Assembly (NCBI RefSeq): GCF_017599345.1
Contig: NZ_JAGFVL010000044.1
Span: 1 to 64,000, forward strand
DNA: 64,000 bases
Reading direction: 5' to 3'
DNA from: Gracilibacillus suaedae
GTDB lineage: Bacteria; Bacillota; Bacilli; Bacillales; Amphibacillaceae
Part shown: piece by piece, positions 43,852 through 52,700 of the stretch
Layout: each line of letters begins with the position of its first letter
Numbering within the stretch: position 1 is the stretch's first letter
Program-made: the position numbers and the translations under genes
The notes under the pieces: model-generated
Databases searched by the model: none
Told to the model about the DNA's origin: nothing
Seen by the model: the letters and a program-made list of their open reading frames with translations, nothing else

Positions 43852-45180
43852 ATGAAATACGTTATAATCGGTGGAGTAGCGGCAGGGATGAGTGCAGCGA
43901 TGGAAATTAAGCGAACAGATGATTCCGCTGAGATCACGGTGTTGGAGCGTGGTGAAGATTATTCATATGGGCAGTGTGGACTGCCATATGTAATTAATGG
44001 ACTTGTACCGTCTACCAAAGATGTAATTGCGAGGACGATTGAAACGTTTAGAGAAAAATATAGTATTGATGCTAAAATACTTACGAAAGTGACAAAAGTA
44101 GATCCGGAAAAACAACAGATCATTGGTTTCCATCTAGATTCGAATCAATCTTTTACTTTAAAATATGATCGCTTGTTAATCGCTACAGGCTCTGATCCTA
44201 TTTTGCCAGAATGGCCAGGAATTAATTTAGAAGGAATTCATACGTTAAAAACTTTACAAGATACAGATGGATTAATGACTGATTTAACAGAAAAAATCAA
44301 ACATGTCACCATTGTTGGGGCAGGTTATATCGGATTTGAGATGGCAGAGAGTTTTCGATCAATCGGAAAAGAAGTAACGCTGATTCAAAGAGGCGATCAG
44401 TTAGCGAAAATTTTCGACGAAGATATGTCAAAGTTAATTGAAAAAGAAGCATTGCATCATCAGGTTGATATTAAGTTAGAGGAAGAAGTAACAGGTTTTT
44501 CTGGTAAAGAACGTGTGGAAGCAGTTATAACCAACAAGAGTAGATATTCAACGGATTTAGTTCTGCTAAGTGCAGGAGTAAAACCGAATACGGATTTTCT
44601 AAAAAGTAGTGGGATTCAGATGAACAAGGAAGGTGCGATTCGTGTAAATGCCTATATGGAAACCTCGATTCCAAACATATATGCTGCAGGTGATTGTGCC
44701 ACACATTATCATATGGTCAAACAGTTGGATGACTATATTCCATTAGGTACTACTGCCAACAAGCAAGGTAGAATTGCTGGTGCAAACATGGCTGGAAATG
44801 CGATTACGTTTAAAGGGATAGTAGGTACATCCATTATAAAATTCTTTGACTTAGATCTAGGCAGAACCGGAATTACCGAAATAGAAGCAAAAAGGTTGAG
44901 CATACCATATCAGATTGAAAAAAGAGAAGACACAAGTCATGCAGGTTATTTTCCAGGAGCAGAAACACTATATATTAAGTTGATTTTTCATCAGAAAACG
45001 AGCCAATTGTTAGGTGGTCAGATTATCGGGAGAAAAGGTGTCGACAAACGGATCGACGTATTGGCCACAGCGCTATACAATAAAATGACCATTCAACAAT
45101 TGCAAGACCTTGACCTTGCATATGCTCCGCCATTCAACAGTGTTTGGGATCCAATTCAAAAGATTTCCCGGAAAACGTAA
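43852..45180 (+). CDS. CoA-disulfide reductase-like pyridine nucleotide-disulfide oxidoreductase
   Basis: A 442-residue flavoprotein. FAD binding: IIGGVAAGMSAAMEIKR at residues 5-21 and IYAAGDCATHYH. NAD(P) binding: VTIVGAGYIGFEMAESF. A single redox-active Cys42 lies in SYGQCGLPY, as in the CoA-disulfide reductase/NADH oxidase group, and the C-terminal dimerisation domain ends APPFNSVWDPIQ. It probably keeps CoA or bacillithiol-type thiols reduced. No rhodanese domain is fused. ACGGAGAG precedes ATG 43852. Confidence 0.9.
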   Translation: MKYVIIGGVAAGMSAAMEIKRTDDSAEITVLERGEDYSYGQCGLPYVINGLVPSTKDVIARTIETFREKYSIDAKILTKVTKVDPEKQQIIGFHLDSNQSFTLKYDRLLIATGSDPILPEWPGINLEGIHTLKTLQDTDGLMTDLTEKIKHVTIVGAGYIGFEMAESFRSIGKEVTLIQRGDQLAKIFDEDMSKLIEKEALHHQVDIKLEEEVTGFSGKERVEAVITNKSRYSTDLVLLSAGVKPNTDFLKSSGIQMNKEGAIRVNAYMETSIPNIYAAGDCATHYHMVKQLDDYIPLGTTANKQGRIAGANMAGNAITFKGIVGTSIIKFFDLDLGRTGITEIEAKRLSIPYQIEKREDTSHAGYFPGAETLYIKLIFHQKTSQLLGGQIIGRKGVDKRIDVLATALYNKMTIQQLQDLDLAYAPPFNSVWDPIQKISRKT

Positions 45181-45202
45181 GATTTATTGAGCGTATAAAT
45201 AA

Positions 45203-45320
45203 GAAAAAAACGCCAAACCTCGCCGGTCCATTATTAAATGCTAATTAGATATCGATTACTTTGGTAGTAATGATGAAATATTTGAACAGCTTGACCTCCA
45301 CTCCGGCTGCCACTTCCCTT
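45203..45320 (+). repeat. interspersed repeat copy B
   Basis: About 118 bp closely similar to 42421-42540, from AACCTCGCCGGTCCAT to CTCCGGCTGCC. It sits just after a gene, like copy A. Confidence 0.8.
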
Positions 45321-45328
45321 CAATGAGT

Positions 45329-45358
45329 AAAAGACTTCCAATACCGTGGAAGTCTTTT
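45329..45358 (+). terminator. intrinsic terminator after the flavoprotein gene
   Basis: AAAAGACTTCCA pairs with TGGAAGTCTTTT around ATACCG. Confidence 0.88.
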
Positions 45359-45426
45359 ACTTGTATGGAAAGAAAGTATAAAATCAGCGCAATGACCGTG
45401 CTATAAAAGCAAGTATAAAAATTAGG

Positions 45427-45580
45427 CCTTGTCTAGCTCCGAGCACCCAAAAACTAGGCGACTTCACGGATTTCCCTACGATAAGTCATCATCGATTGGA
45501 AAACTCACCGTGATTCCTTTATCTCAGTTAATCCTGAAGCCGATACGTTTCTAAACGGGCGCTCTGCGCTTTTCTTATGG
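45427..45580. repeat. Bacillaceae intergenic repeat ending GCGCTCTGCGCTTTTC
   Basis: The block CTTGTCTAGCTCCGAGCACC to GGGCGCTCTGCGCTTTTCTT has the look of the intergenic elements found in many Bacillaceae genomes, whose ends are CTTGTCTAGCTCC and GCGCTTTTC. Assigned from memory of that family; only one copy is in the window. Confidence 0.5.
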
Positions 45581-45586
45581 TTACAC

Positions 45587-46708
45587 TTATTTGCTTAATG
45601 GTTCTTTAGCCAGGATAGCAAGTTCCATCTTTTCCAATGATTCACAATATTCATTTTGAATATCTCCATTTACTTTCGAAGGATCTTTTCGCAAATCATG
45701 AATCACTCTCCAATTGGAATACCAGTCGCCTTTTTCTGCTGGTTTCTGTTCAACATTACTCCATGCATTCTCTAATGAAGGACTGTACAAACGGTGTGCT
45801 CCAGGTTTTAATTGGCAACCTTCTATACTTGGCTGAAAAGGTTCTTCAGGATTGGATTCGTTGATGTCATTAAACATGTTTGGCCAGTAGTCTTGCCTTG
45901 ACCCTGTGTGTGGTTGTCGCAGTGCCATATCATAAATGTCTGAGAAGAAATTATCATCAAATAATAATTGATATAATCGTTTACCTAATAGAATCCGCTC
46001 TTTTAAAGAAGCAAATTGATGTACAGATTGCCCGACTAATTTAACTTGCTTTCCATCTTTGAAGGGAAACAGTATTTGATTCAGTTGCAATAACTCTTGC
46101 ATTTTAAATTCTAACGACTCCAACAAGGTAGCATGATATTCTTTGTTCTGAATGACTCTGTCTTCGATATAGTTTTGTTCGTTAATAATAAGTGCGACAG
46201 TTATCAGGTAATTATCTTTCTTTTGATAATAATGATCCCACATCACCTTCATAAAATAAGATATACCGAATTGCGGAAGTAAATAGAATAAACTTTTGTT
46301 TGCTTTTATACTTTCCTCATATAAAAGTAATTGAGGATATGCATCATGAAAAATGAGCCAATTACTCCTTTCTAAAAATGCAAAAAAATAAGCTTGTTGT
46401 TCTTTAGTCATGATCCGTGTTAACAGGCTACCCTTCAAATCGGTCATGTTCCATCCAGCATTTCGGGATACCATATGTGCCAGAAATGCCCATTCGATTT
46501 CAGGGTTTCTTTTAAAAAATGCAAGATATGCTTTCGTCCTTATAACGTTATTCGTATTATTTTCCCTTGTCTGCCCTTTGATAAATTGTACCAGTTTTGC
46601 TTCATCGTCTGAAAGACCGTCGAAGTCAGTAAAGGAATCTTTCTTTTGCTGTAATGTTTTTTTAATTGACTTCAGCTCAGTGGGTAATCTTTTAAATCGG
46701 TTAAATAT
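45587..46708 (-). CDS. DUF2515 (YppC-like) protein with an ATA start position
   Basis: A 373-residue protein of the DUF2515/YppC family, function unknown. Motifs include MVSRNAGWNMTDLKG, NEQNYIEDRVI, RQPHTGSRQDYWPNMFND and SPSLENAWSNVEQ. The first in-frame ATG (46474) lies inside conserved sequence, but the frame stays open for 78 more codons with protein-like sequence (AYLAFFKRNPEIEWAFLAH). It begins at ATA 46708, eight bases after AAGGAGG. No ATG, GTG or TTG occurs in between. So the gene either starts at ATA or has lost its start by an ATG-to-ATA change. Confidence 0.75.
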   Translation of the reverse strand: MFNRFKRLPTELKSIKKTLQQKKDSFTDFDGLSDDEAKLVQFIKGQTRENNTNNVIRTKAYLAFFKRNPEIEWAFLAHMVSRNAGWNMTDLKGSLLTRIMTKEQQAYFFAFLERSNWLIFHDAYPQLLLYEESIKANKSLFYLLPQFGISYFMKVMWDHYYQKKDNYLITVALIINEQNYIEDRVIQNKEYHATLLESLEFKMQELLQLNQILFPFKDGKQVKLVGQSVHQFASLKERILLGKRLYQLLFDDNFFSDIYDMALRQPHTGSRQDYWPNMFNDINESNPEEPFQPSIEGCQLKPGAHRLYSPSLENAWSNVEQKPAEKGDWYSNWRVIHDLRKDPSKVNGDIQNEYCESLEKMELAILAKEPLSK

Positions 46709-46891
46709 TCGTGATCCCTCCTTTATTATCTTTATGTTTAGGTTATGTAGCCATACTATTATGTTTACTATATGAAAAGGGATTTATACAATCAGTTGGT
46801 AGTGAATGGACTCTAAGCAATATATATTTTATTAACTAGAGTGCTTGTAGGAAATTATGTTTAATAAAAGATGGGGATTATATAAAAAATA

Positions 46892-46913
46892 TAGGGATGA
46901 ACGTACATCCCTA
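46892..46913 (-). terminator. intrinsic terminator of the zinc-ribbon gene
   Basis: TAGGGATG/CATCCCTA with a 6-nt loop; the minus strand continues into T residues (opposite 46884-46890). Confidence 0.85.
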
Positions 46914-46921
46914 AAATAAGT

Positions 46922-47125
46922 TTAGCCAAAAAATAAGTCCAAAATGTTGGAGCCTGTAGTAGATTCTTTATTATAAAATTCGGAATAACCACAGTCCTCA
47001 CAATACACAACAAGAAACCGATTGTTTTGCACATCAAACATTTTGGAGAGACCTGTTCCAGTCATTGCTACTTCTTTTTGTGCTGCTCTAGTGCTTCCGC
47101 ATTTAATACAACCTTGATGTCCCAC
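46922..47125 (-). CDS. zinc-ribbon nucleic-acid-binding-like protein
   Basis: A 67-residue protein with CIKCGS and CEDCGYSEFY zinc knuckles flanking KEVAMTGTGLSKMFDVQNNRFLVV, and a conserved end GSNILDLFFG. This is the COG3478-type zinc-ribbon family common in Bacilli; function unknown. GTG 47125 is chosen because AGGAGGT lies nine bases upstream; the ATG at 47134 overlaps the ribosome binding site. A terminator follows. Confidence 0.8.
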   Translation of the reverse strand: MGHQGCIKCGSTRAAQKEVAMTGTGLSKMFDVQNNRFLVVYCEDCGYSEFYNKESTTGSNILDLFFG

Positions 47126-47763
47126 TATGTTCATACCTCCTAAATTGTTAACTGAATACATTTATGAAGTATTCTTTACTAATGTTTACGATTCAGACAT
47201 CAATATGTTTCATTTTTTCCTGAACAAATCCATCTTCTCATTTTTCATTTACCTGTTAAAATAAGTTGTCGCTCGATCTGTAACATGGATATTTTTAGGT
47301 CTTGTCAATAAAGACGAGATTACCTTCACGTAAAAACTTTTGTATTACCTTTCATTGAATTCATTAACATACAAAATACCAATTTCACTACGACATGACA
47401 GTGCAAATGTATGAGAAGTCGGTGAATTAACTTTACGAGTGAACAATATAGCTCTTGCAAACTTGCCAGAAGATTTAATTGTGACAAAGAGGTCGCAGAA
47501 GAAATATGGGGGTAATAGTTTAATTACAAGCGGATAGGGAGGTTTTATCATCTTTATCCTTTTTGCATTTGATAACACAAAAGGATGTAATGGTATAAGG
47601 CGTTAATTTAATTGTCTTACCAGTTGGGGGAATGAAATAAATGTTTAGTATTTCTGTCAGAAGGTAAGCTGGAGCAGAAGATTAAAAAATGATTACTAGA
47701 TTTAAAGAGTGGAATTAAGGAGTATTTTTTAGAGTAGGTATGGAATACGGTTATAAGACCTAT
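47126..47763. other. long intergenic region with decayed coding traces
   Basis: No supported gene. A plus-strand frame 47439-47537 (NNIALANLPEDLIVTKRSQKK) looks protein-like but has no ribosome binding site. At 47630-47735 a frame-shifted trace (KLEQKIKK, LLDLKSGIKEYFLE) precedes a strong terminator. Both look like remnants. Confidence 0.4.
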
Positions 47764-47816
47764 AACGAGTTAGAAAGTGTATGTAGTTTCGTCACTTTTA
47801 AACTCGTTTTTTTTTG
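47764..47816 (+). terminator. intrinsic terminator of a decayed gene
   Basis: ACGAGTT...AAAGTG pairs with CACTTTTAAACTCGT and is followed by nine T. Confidence 0.85.
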
Positions 47817-47957
47817 CTTGATAATCATTTACTCAAGAATGAATTGAATTTATCACGCATATACTATAATAAGCACTTTTGGAAAAATCAGGGCATCCAA
47901 GTGACGTGATTATGGAAAAAATCTATCTTCTTTACAGGAGAGAGGGTGTGAATAAAG

Positions 47958-48848
47958 GTGGAGAAAGAAACTGTTATTATTTCAATTTTGGTAGGGGTTC
48001 TCCTGTTGTTCATTTTATTCGTTTACATCCAAAGTTTGAGGAGTTTCCATGATAAAGAGGATAATCGATTTACTGAAAATCTATACCAGTATCGAAAAAC
48101 ATTGTATTTTCTGTTTGTCTTAGCGATTGGAGCTTTGTGGCTAGTTGAAATCGTTTCTATTGACGATTGGAAAAAATTAGTGATATTAGCTGGAATGGCA
48201 GTGTTTATCGATATATTTGTATTTTCTACCCCAACAATAAAAAAGATTTGGAAGACAGAATTTCAAAGCTATGATCCATTAAAAACATATATACAAGAGA
48301 ATAGTTTAATAGAAGAAAAGCAACAAGATAAGTTAAATTATTTCTCCCAATTGCTACAAATCGCTCCATTTATCAAATCCGATATTGATAAGAAACAACT
48401 TGATTTTCCGGATTCACTTAATTTATTTCTCAGTTATTATGCCGATACTTTTGGGCTACGCGTTCATCTTTATGAGGTGAAACCGAAAGATTTCGAAACA
48501 GAGTACGAACCTATCGAGGTATTTATAAAAACGGTTCAAACCATTAAACAAACACACACGTTGGATTGGGAAAGTATGCCGGACAACTTGGTGGTAGACA
48601 ACGAGGCTAATATTGAAAGGATTATTATGGAAACATTATGGAACGGAGATATTGTGGCATTGGATCGTGAAGAAAAACATGGAAAGGGTATGGCACACAT
48701 ATGTCCTGTTTTTGTAGGCGAAAATCATATGTTTATTATATTCATAGAGGAAATACATGAAAGAGTTTATGAGATTGATGCCTTATTTATCACCAATCTA
48801 GCTTGTCTTTTCTGTTTTCTTGAAGATGAAAATTTAGTGACAAATTAA
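47958..48848 (+). CDS. spoIISA: SpoIISA-family membrane toxin
   Basis: A 296-residue protein with three N-terminal membrane helices (about 6-25, 48-64, 70-90) and a cytoplasmic GAF-like domain (about 130-290), the SpoIISA layout. YRKTLYFLFVLAIGALWLVE followed by LVILAGMAVFIDIFVF matches the family. B. subtilis SpoIISA kills cells by membrane damage during sporulation unless bound by SpoIISB. It is about 50 residues longer than the B. subtilis protein. GTG 47958 follows GAGGGTG. The basic SpoIISB-like gene follows 107 bases later. Confidence 0.82.
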   Translation: MEKETVIISILVGVLLLFILFVYIQSLRSFHDKEDNRFTENLYQYRKTLYFLFVLAIGALWLVEIVSIDDWKKLVILAGMAVFIDIFVFSTPTIKKIWKTEFQSYDPLKTYIQENSLIEEKQQDKLNYFSQLLQIAPFIKSDIDKKQLDFPDSLNLFLSYYADTFGLRVHLYEVKPKDFETEYEPIEVFIKTVQTIKQTHTLDWESMPDNLVVDNEANIERIIMETLWNGDIVALDREEKHGKGMAHICPVFVGENHMFIIFIEEIHERVYEIDALFITNLACLFCFLEDENLVTN

Positions 48849-48955
48849 ATAAAAAAGTAATAAATCGGGAGTTATTCCCGTAAAATGATGAAGAGTATCT
48901 TAAAATCGAGGTATTTTAAGAACGGTAATGTAAGAAGTTGTGGAGGAGGAGTTTT

Positions 48956-49168
48956 GTGATTGAGTCAGTGATCGAAGCCAAGATAAAAAAAGATGAAAAG
49001 AAGGAACTTAAATCACATAATGCGAATACACTATATCAAGAAACCACTCCCTTAAGTGATATTCTAAGTCGTAAGAAATCGCCAATTACCCAAATAGCGG
49101 AGGCATCGAAAACCCGATATACGAAAGATTTGGAGAAATTACGGCAAACAGCATTAAAAAAGTTATGA
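48956..49168 (+). CDS. spoIISB: SpoIISB-like antitoxin
   Basis: A 70-residue, very basic, low-complexity protein (IEAKIKKDEKKELKSHNANT ... TPLSDILSRKKSP). Size, charge and position match SpoIISB, an intrinsically disordered antitoxin that wraps the cytoplasmic domain of SpoIISA. Sequence identity to SpoIISB is low by eye, so the call rests largely on context. GTG 48956 follows GGAGGAGG; the TTG at 48938 is upstream of that site. Confidence 0.65.
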   Translation: MIESVIEAKIKKDEKKELKSHNANTLYQETTPLSDILSRKKSPITQIAEASKTRYTKDLEKLRQTALKKL

Positions 49169-49270
49169 CGGAAAAGCGACCCTTTTCTTTCTAATTAATG
49201 TGAGAAGGGAGATGGGGTGTATTTTTTTTTTGTTAAAAAGTAAGAAGATTGATGAGGAGAGATGGAAGAC

Positions 49271-49429
49271 ATGACTAAAATCAAAAGGGAAGGCACCAAT
49301 CTCATCAAACGAAAAAAGTTCCCTAAAGTTACGCAATGGAAAGGAAAGACTAGAGAAGAGAAACGTCATCAAGCTATGTTAAATCAAATAAAGAAATTAA
49401 AAAAAGATGATGATAGGACTTATTTATAA
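49271..49429 (+). CDS. small basic protein next to spoIISAB
   Basis: A 52-residue Lys/Arg-rich protein, MTKIKREGTNLIKRKKFPK ... NQIKKLKKDDDRTYL, with GAGGAGA about 10 bases before ATG 49271. No known family. It resembles the preceding antitoxin in charge and length and may be a third component, comparable in position to a SpoIISC-type factor, or an unrelated small protein. Confidence 0.5.
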   Translation: MTKIKREGTNLIKRKKFPKVTQWKGKTREEKRHQAMLNQIKKLKKDDDRTYL

Positions 49430-49510
49430 TTTTACAATGTTGTGATGATTCGGTTTTAAGCGTAAAGGAGTGCTGTCGTGAGACAAGTAAATACCAGAGC
49501 GTATTAATGG

Positions 49511-49553
49511 CACTTGGATAAAATTTTTGATTTTTATCCAAGTGTTTTCTTTT
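49511..49553 (+). terminator. intrinsic terminator after the spoIIS region
   Basis: CACTTGGATAAAA pairs with TTTTATCCAAGTG and is followed by TTTTCTTTTTTT. Confidence 0.9.
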
Positions 49554-49764
49554 TTTACAATAAGATAACAGTAATATAAGAATTAACCCTATAATTTATC
49601 ACCCTGATATGATATATGGTCCATCTTACTTTCAGATGTTTTATGAGAAACAGCCCCTCAACATATTACGAACATTTTACATTAGTTTACTAGTAGTTTA
49701 CCTTGAATTAACACTCAACTTGTATAGTGAAAGAGTATCTAATATGAGGAGGGGATGACGAATA
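49554..49764. other. upstream region of the surface protein gene
   Basis: AT-rich; should contain the promoter. A TATAGT box at 49723-49728 is the best -10 candidate, with TTGAAT only 14 bp upstream. Confidence 0.4.
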
Positions 49765-52700
49765 ATGAGAAAGAAATGGACAAGCAGATTGTCACTTCTT
49801 GTTATCTTTTTGTTAATTTTTACAAATGTATTGGCATATGGTCCAATTGCATATGCCAATACGGATGAAGTGATAGAACAAGAAGAGACTGCAACAGAGC
49901 AAAACGAGGAAACAAATTTATCAGAAGAAAGTTTAGCAGGTGAGAAAGTGGAAGGAGATTCATCCTCAACACAAGAAGAACAAATACATAATGAAGAAAC
50001 AGAGACAGAAAGCCAACAAGATAATGAGAAAGAAGAGGCCGTTAATGAAGAAGAAGCTTCGGAAGAAAATTCTCAAGAAGAAGTAACAAATTCCGATGAA
50101 GAGGTTGAGTCTACCCAGGAAGAGGCTACTACTGAGGAGAATTCAGACAAGAAGTTGGAAGCGCAATCCACGATTGATTATCAAACACTCCCACCACTTT
50201 TACTAACAGAAATCATGCCTAATAATGATGGTTCAGACAACTTTGAATACTTTGAGGTATATAATAACAGTGACCAAGCTGTTTTATTAGACTATTATAC
50301 CATCGCACTGCGTTATACGGATGGAAGTGCTACTGACAAAAATTTCGATTTCCCTGAAGTATCCATTCCAGCAGGAGAAACAATTGTTTTTTGGCACAAT
50401 CCAGAGCAATTAACTGTTGCTGATTTTAATGCACACTACTCAACCGAATTAACAGAAGATCAAATAGTTTCCTATCAGGGAACGAACTTTTATAACAGTG
50501 GAAACCGTGGTGTAGTTATTAAAGATGACAATGAGGATATCGTAACTAACAGCTACCTTGAGGAAGATATTGCATCTGGAAAAGTTGTAACATATCAATA
50601 TCCAACGGAATCAATCGAAATGGAACGATATCAAACAGTGACCGATCCAACTCCTGGAACGGTGGAAGAAGAGCAAATACCTGAAGAAAAAGTAATTGTT
50701 GAACAGCTTGATAAGCCTGTAATTGATCATACACCAGTGACAGAAGGAAAAGAGGGTAAAGCGATTACCATAACAGCAGAACTCTCGAGTGAAGGACATA
50801 AAGTAACAGGAACATTACACTACCTTTCAGAAGAAGGTTCATTTGAACAAATTGACATGACCTCAGTGGAGAATAATGTATATGAGGCAACCATCAACAG
50901 CGAAAATGTTCCATCTGGTGAACTTGAATACTATATTACAGCAACAAATCCGCAACAGCGTGTACGCTTACCTGAGGTAGACAGTGAAACATTCACAATT
51001 GATGTAACATCAATAGATGAATCTAAAGAAGATTTTCAGCAATATCCCCACTTACTTATTACAGAAATCTCACCAAACACAGAAGGTGGAGGTACAGATT
51101 ACTTCGAATACTTTGAACTTTATAATAATACCAACCAGACTTTATCCTTTCATCAGTATGCACATATTTATTACTACACAGATTCTGGACGTGAAGTACA
51201 GTTTAAAGTTCCTCCGGTAGACATTGAATCACAGGAAACACTAGTTTTTTGGTATAACAACGGAAATCATTCATTAGAGGATTTTAACAATCATTTTTCT
51301 ACTAATCTAACAAGTGAGCAAGTAATAGAAGTAACCGATACGACATTTCCTGTCTTTGCAAATGGAGGAAACCGTGCCTTAATTTTAAGGAATGCATCAC
51401 AAGAAGAAGTTATTTATGCAGATTATGACGGAGCAGATAATGATAATAATGGTGGTGTCATCCAATATAAATACCCATATGAAGGAACACGAATGACTAA
51501 ATTAGAAACATTGGCAGAACCTACACCAGGGATGATTTCCGATGAGCAAGTTCCTTCAGAAGTGGTAAAAATCGAAGAACCAGAAGAAGATACGACCGCT
51601 CCGGTCATAACACATGAATCAGTGACTGAGGCAGAAGCTTTTTCATCTGTCCCAATTGAAGCAGAAGTGACTGATGATTTAGCAATACCCGATGTAACCC
51701 TTTTTGTGAAAAATGGAGACTCTGAATATCGTAGCTTATCTATGTCGACAGATCCAGATGAGCCAGGTAAATATAAGGTTGAAATTCCAGGTATTTATGT
51801 GAAATCTGACTTGACCTATTATATCGAAGCAACAGATGGTGTTAATACAAAAAGAACAGAAGAATACACTGTTTCCGTTTTACAAGATGAAGTAGATACG
51901 CAAAGCTTACCTCCTTTATTAGTAACAGAGATTGTTCCCGATTCTACAAATGTAGGTACTGCTGATGGTTATGAATTTATTGAAATTTATAATAATACAG
52001 ATCAAGACATCCCTTTTGAACATTACAAAATCCAGTACCGATATGGCAATGATCCTGCAAGTGATGTTGTTTGGCCCTCGATTCCGGATGATGTCGTGAT
52101 TCCCGCAGGAGAAACATTGGTGTTCTGGATTATTAATGGACAGAATAATGATCAGACTGTAGCAGATTTTAATGCTAATTATGGATCTAATTTGATCGAA
52201 AATGAAAATATCGTGAGAATAGAGTCTGCTGGAATGGCAAATGGCAGTATGCGTGGATTAATTGTTGCTTCGAATATTGGCCGTGAATATTCGACTGCTT
52301 ATTATAATGATTTAGATACAACAGATGATACTGCCCCTAATAAAGGTATTGTCTATAAATATCCATCTGACGATTCGAATATTATGGAGAAAGTAAGTGC
52401 TGCAACGATTGATGCAACACCGGGTGCTGTGGAAGACTATCAGGTGCCGACAGAACCTGTTCAGGGAGAAGAAGATCAAACGGCACCAGTTGTGGAAGAT
52501 ATCACGAGTGTTGACACTATTAACCAGACAGATGACTTAGATGTTACAGCGGAAGCAAGTGATCAAGAAGAATTAAAAACGGTTGCGATCTACTACCGTA
52601 CAAATGCTAATGAAGATTATAAGAAAGCATTGATTGAAGAAGGAGAAGATGAAGGCGAATTTACTTATCGCATTTATGCTCCTGAAATGATTGGAAATAC

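Noticed and set aside
47439-47537. 32-codon GTG frame NNIALANLPEDLIVTKRSQKK
   Set aside because: Protein-like but without a ribosome binding site or recognisable family; noted only as a possible remnant.
47345-47578. 77-codon minus-strand ORF
   Set aside because: No ribosome binding site and no family; the opposite strand looks more coding-like.
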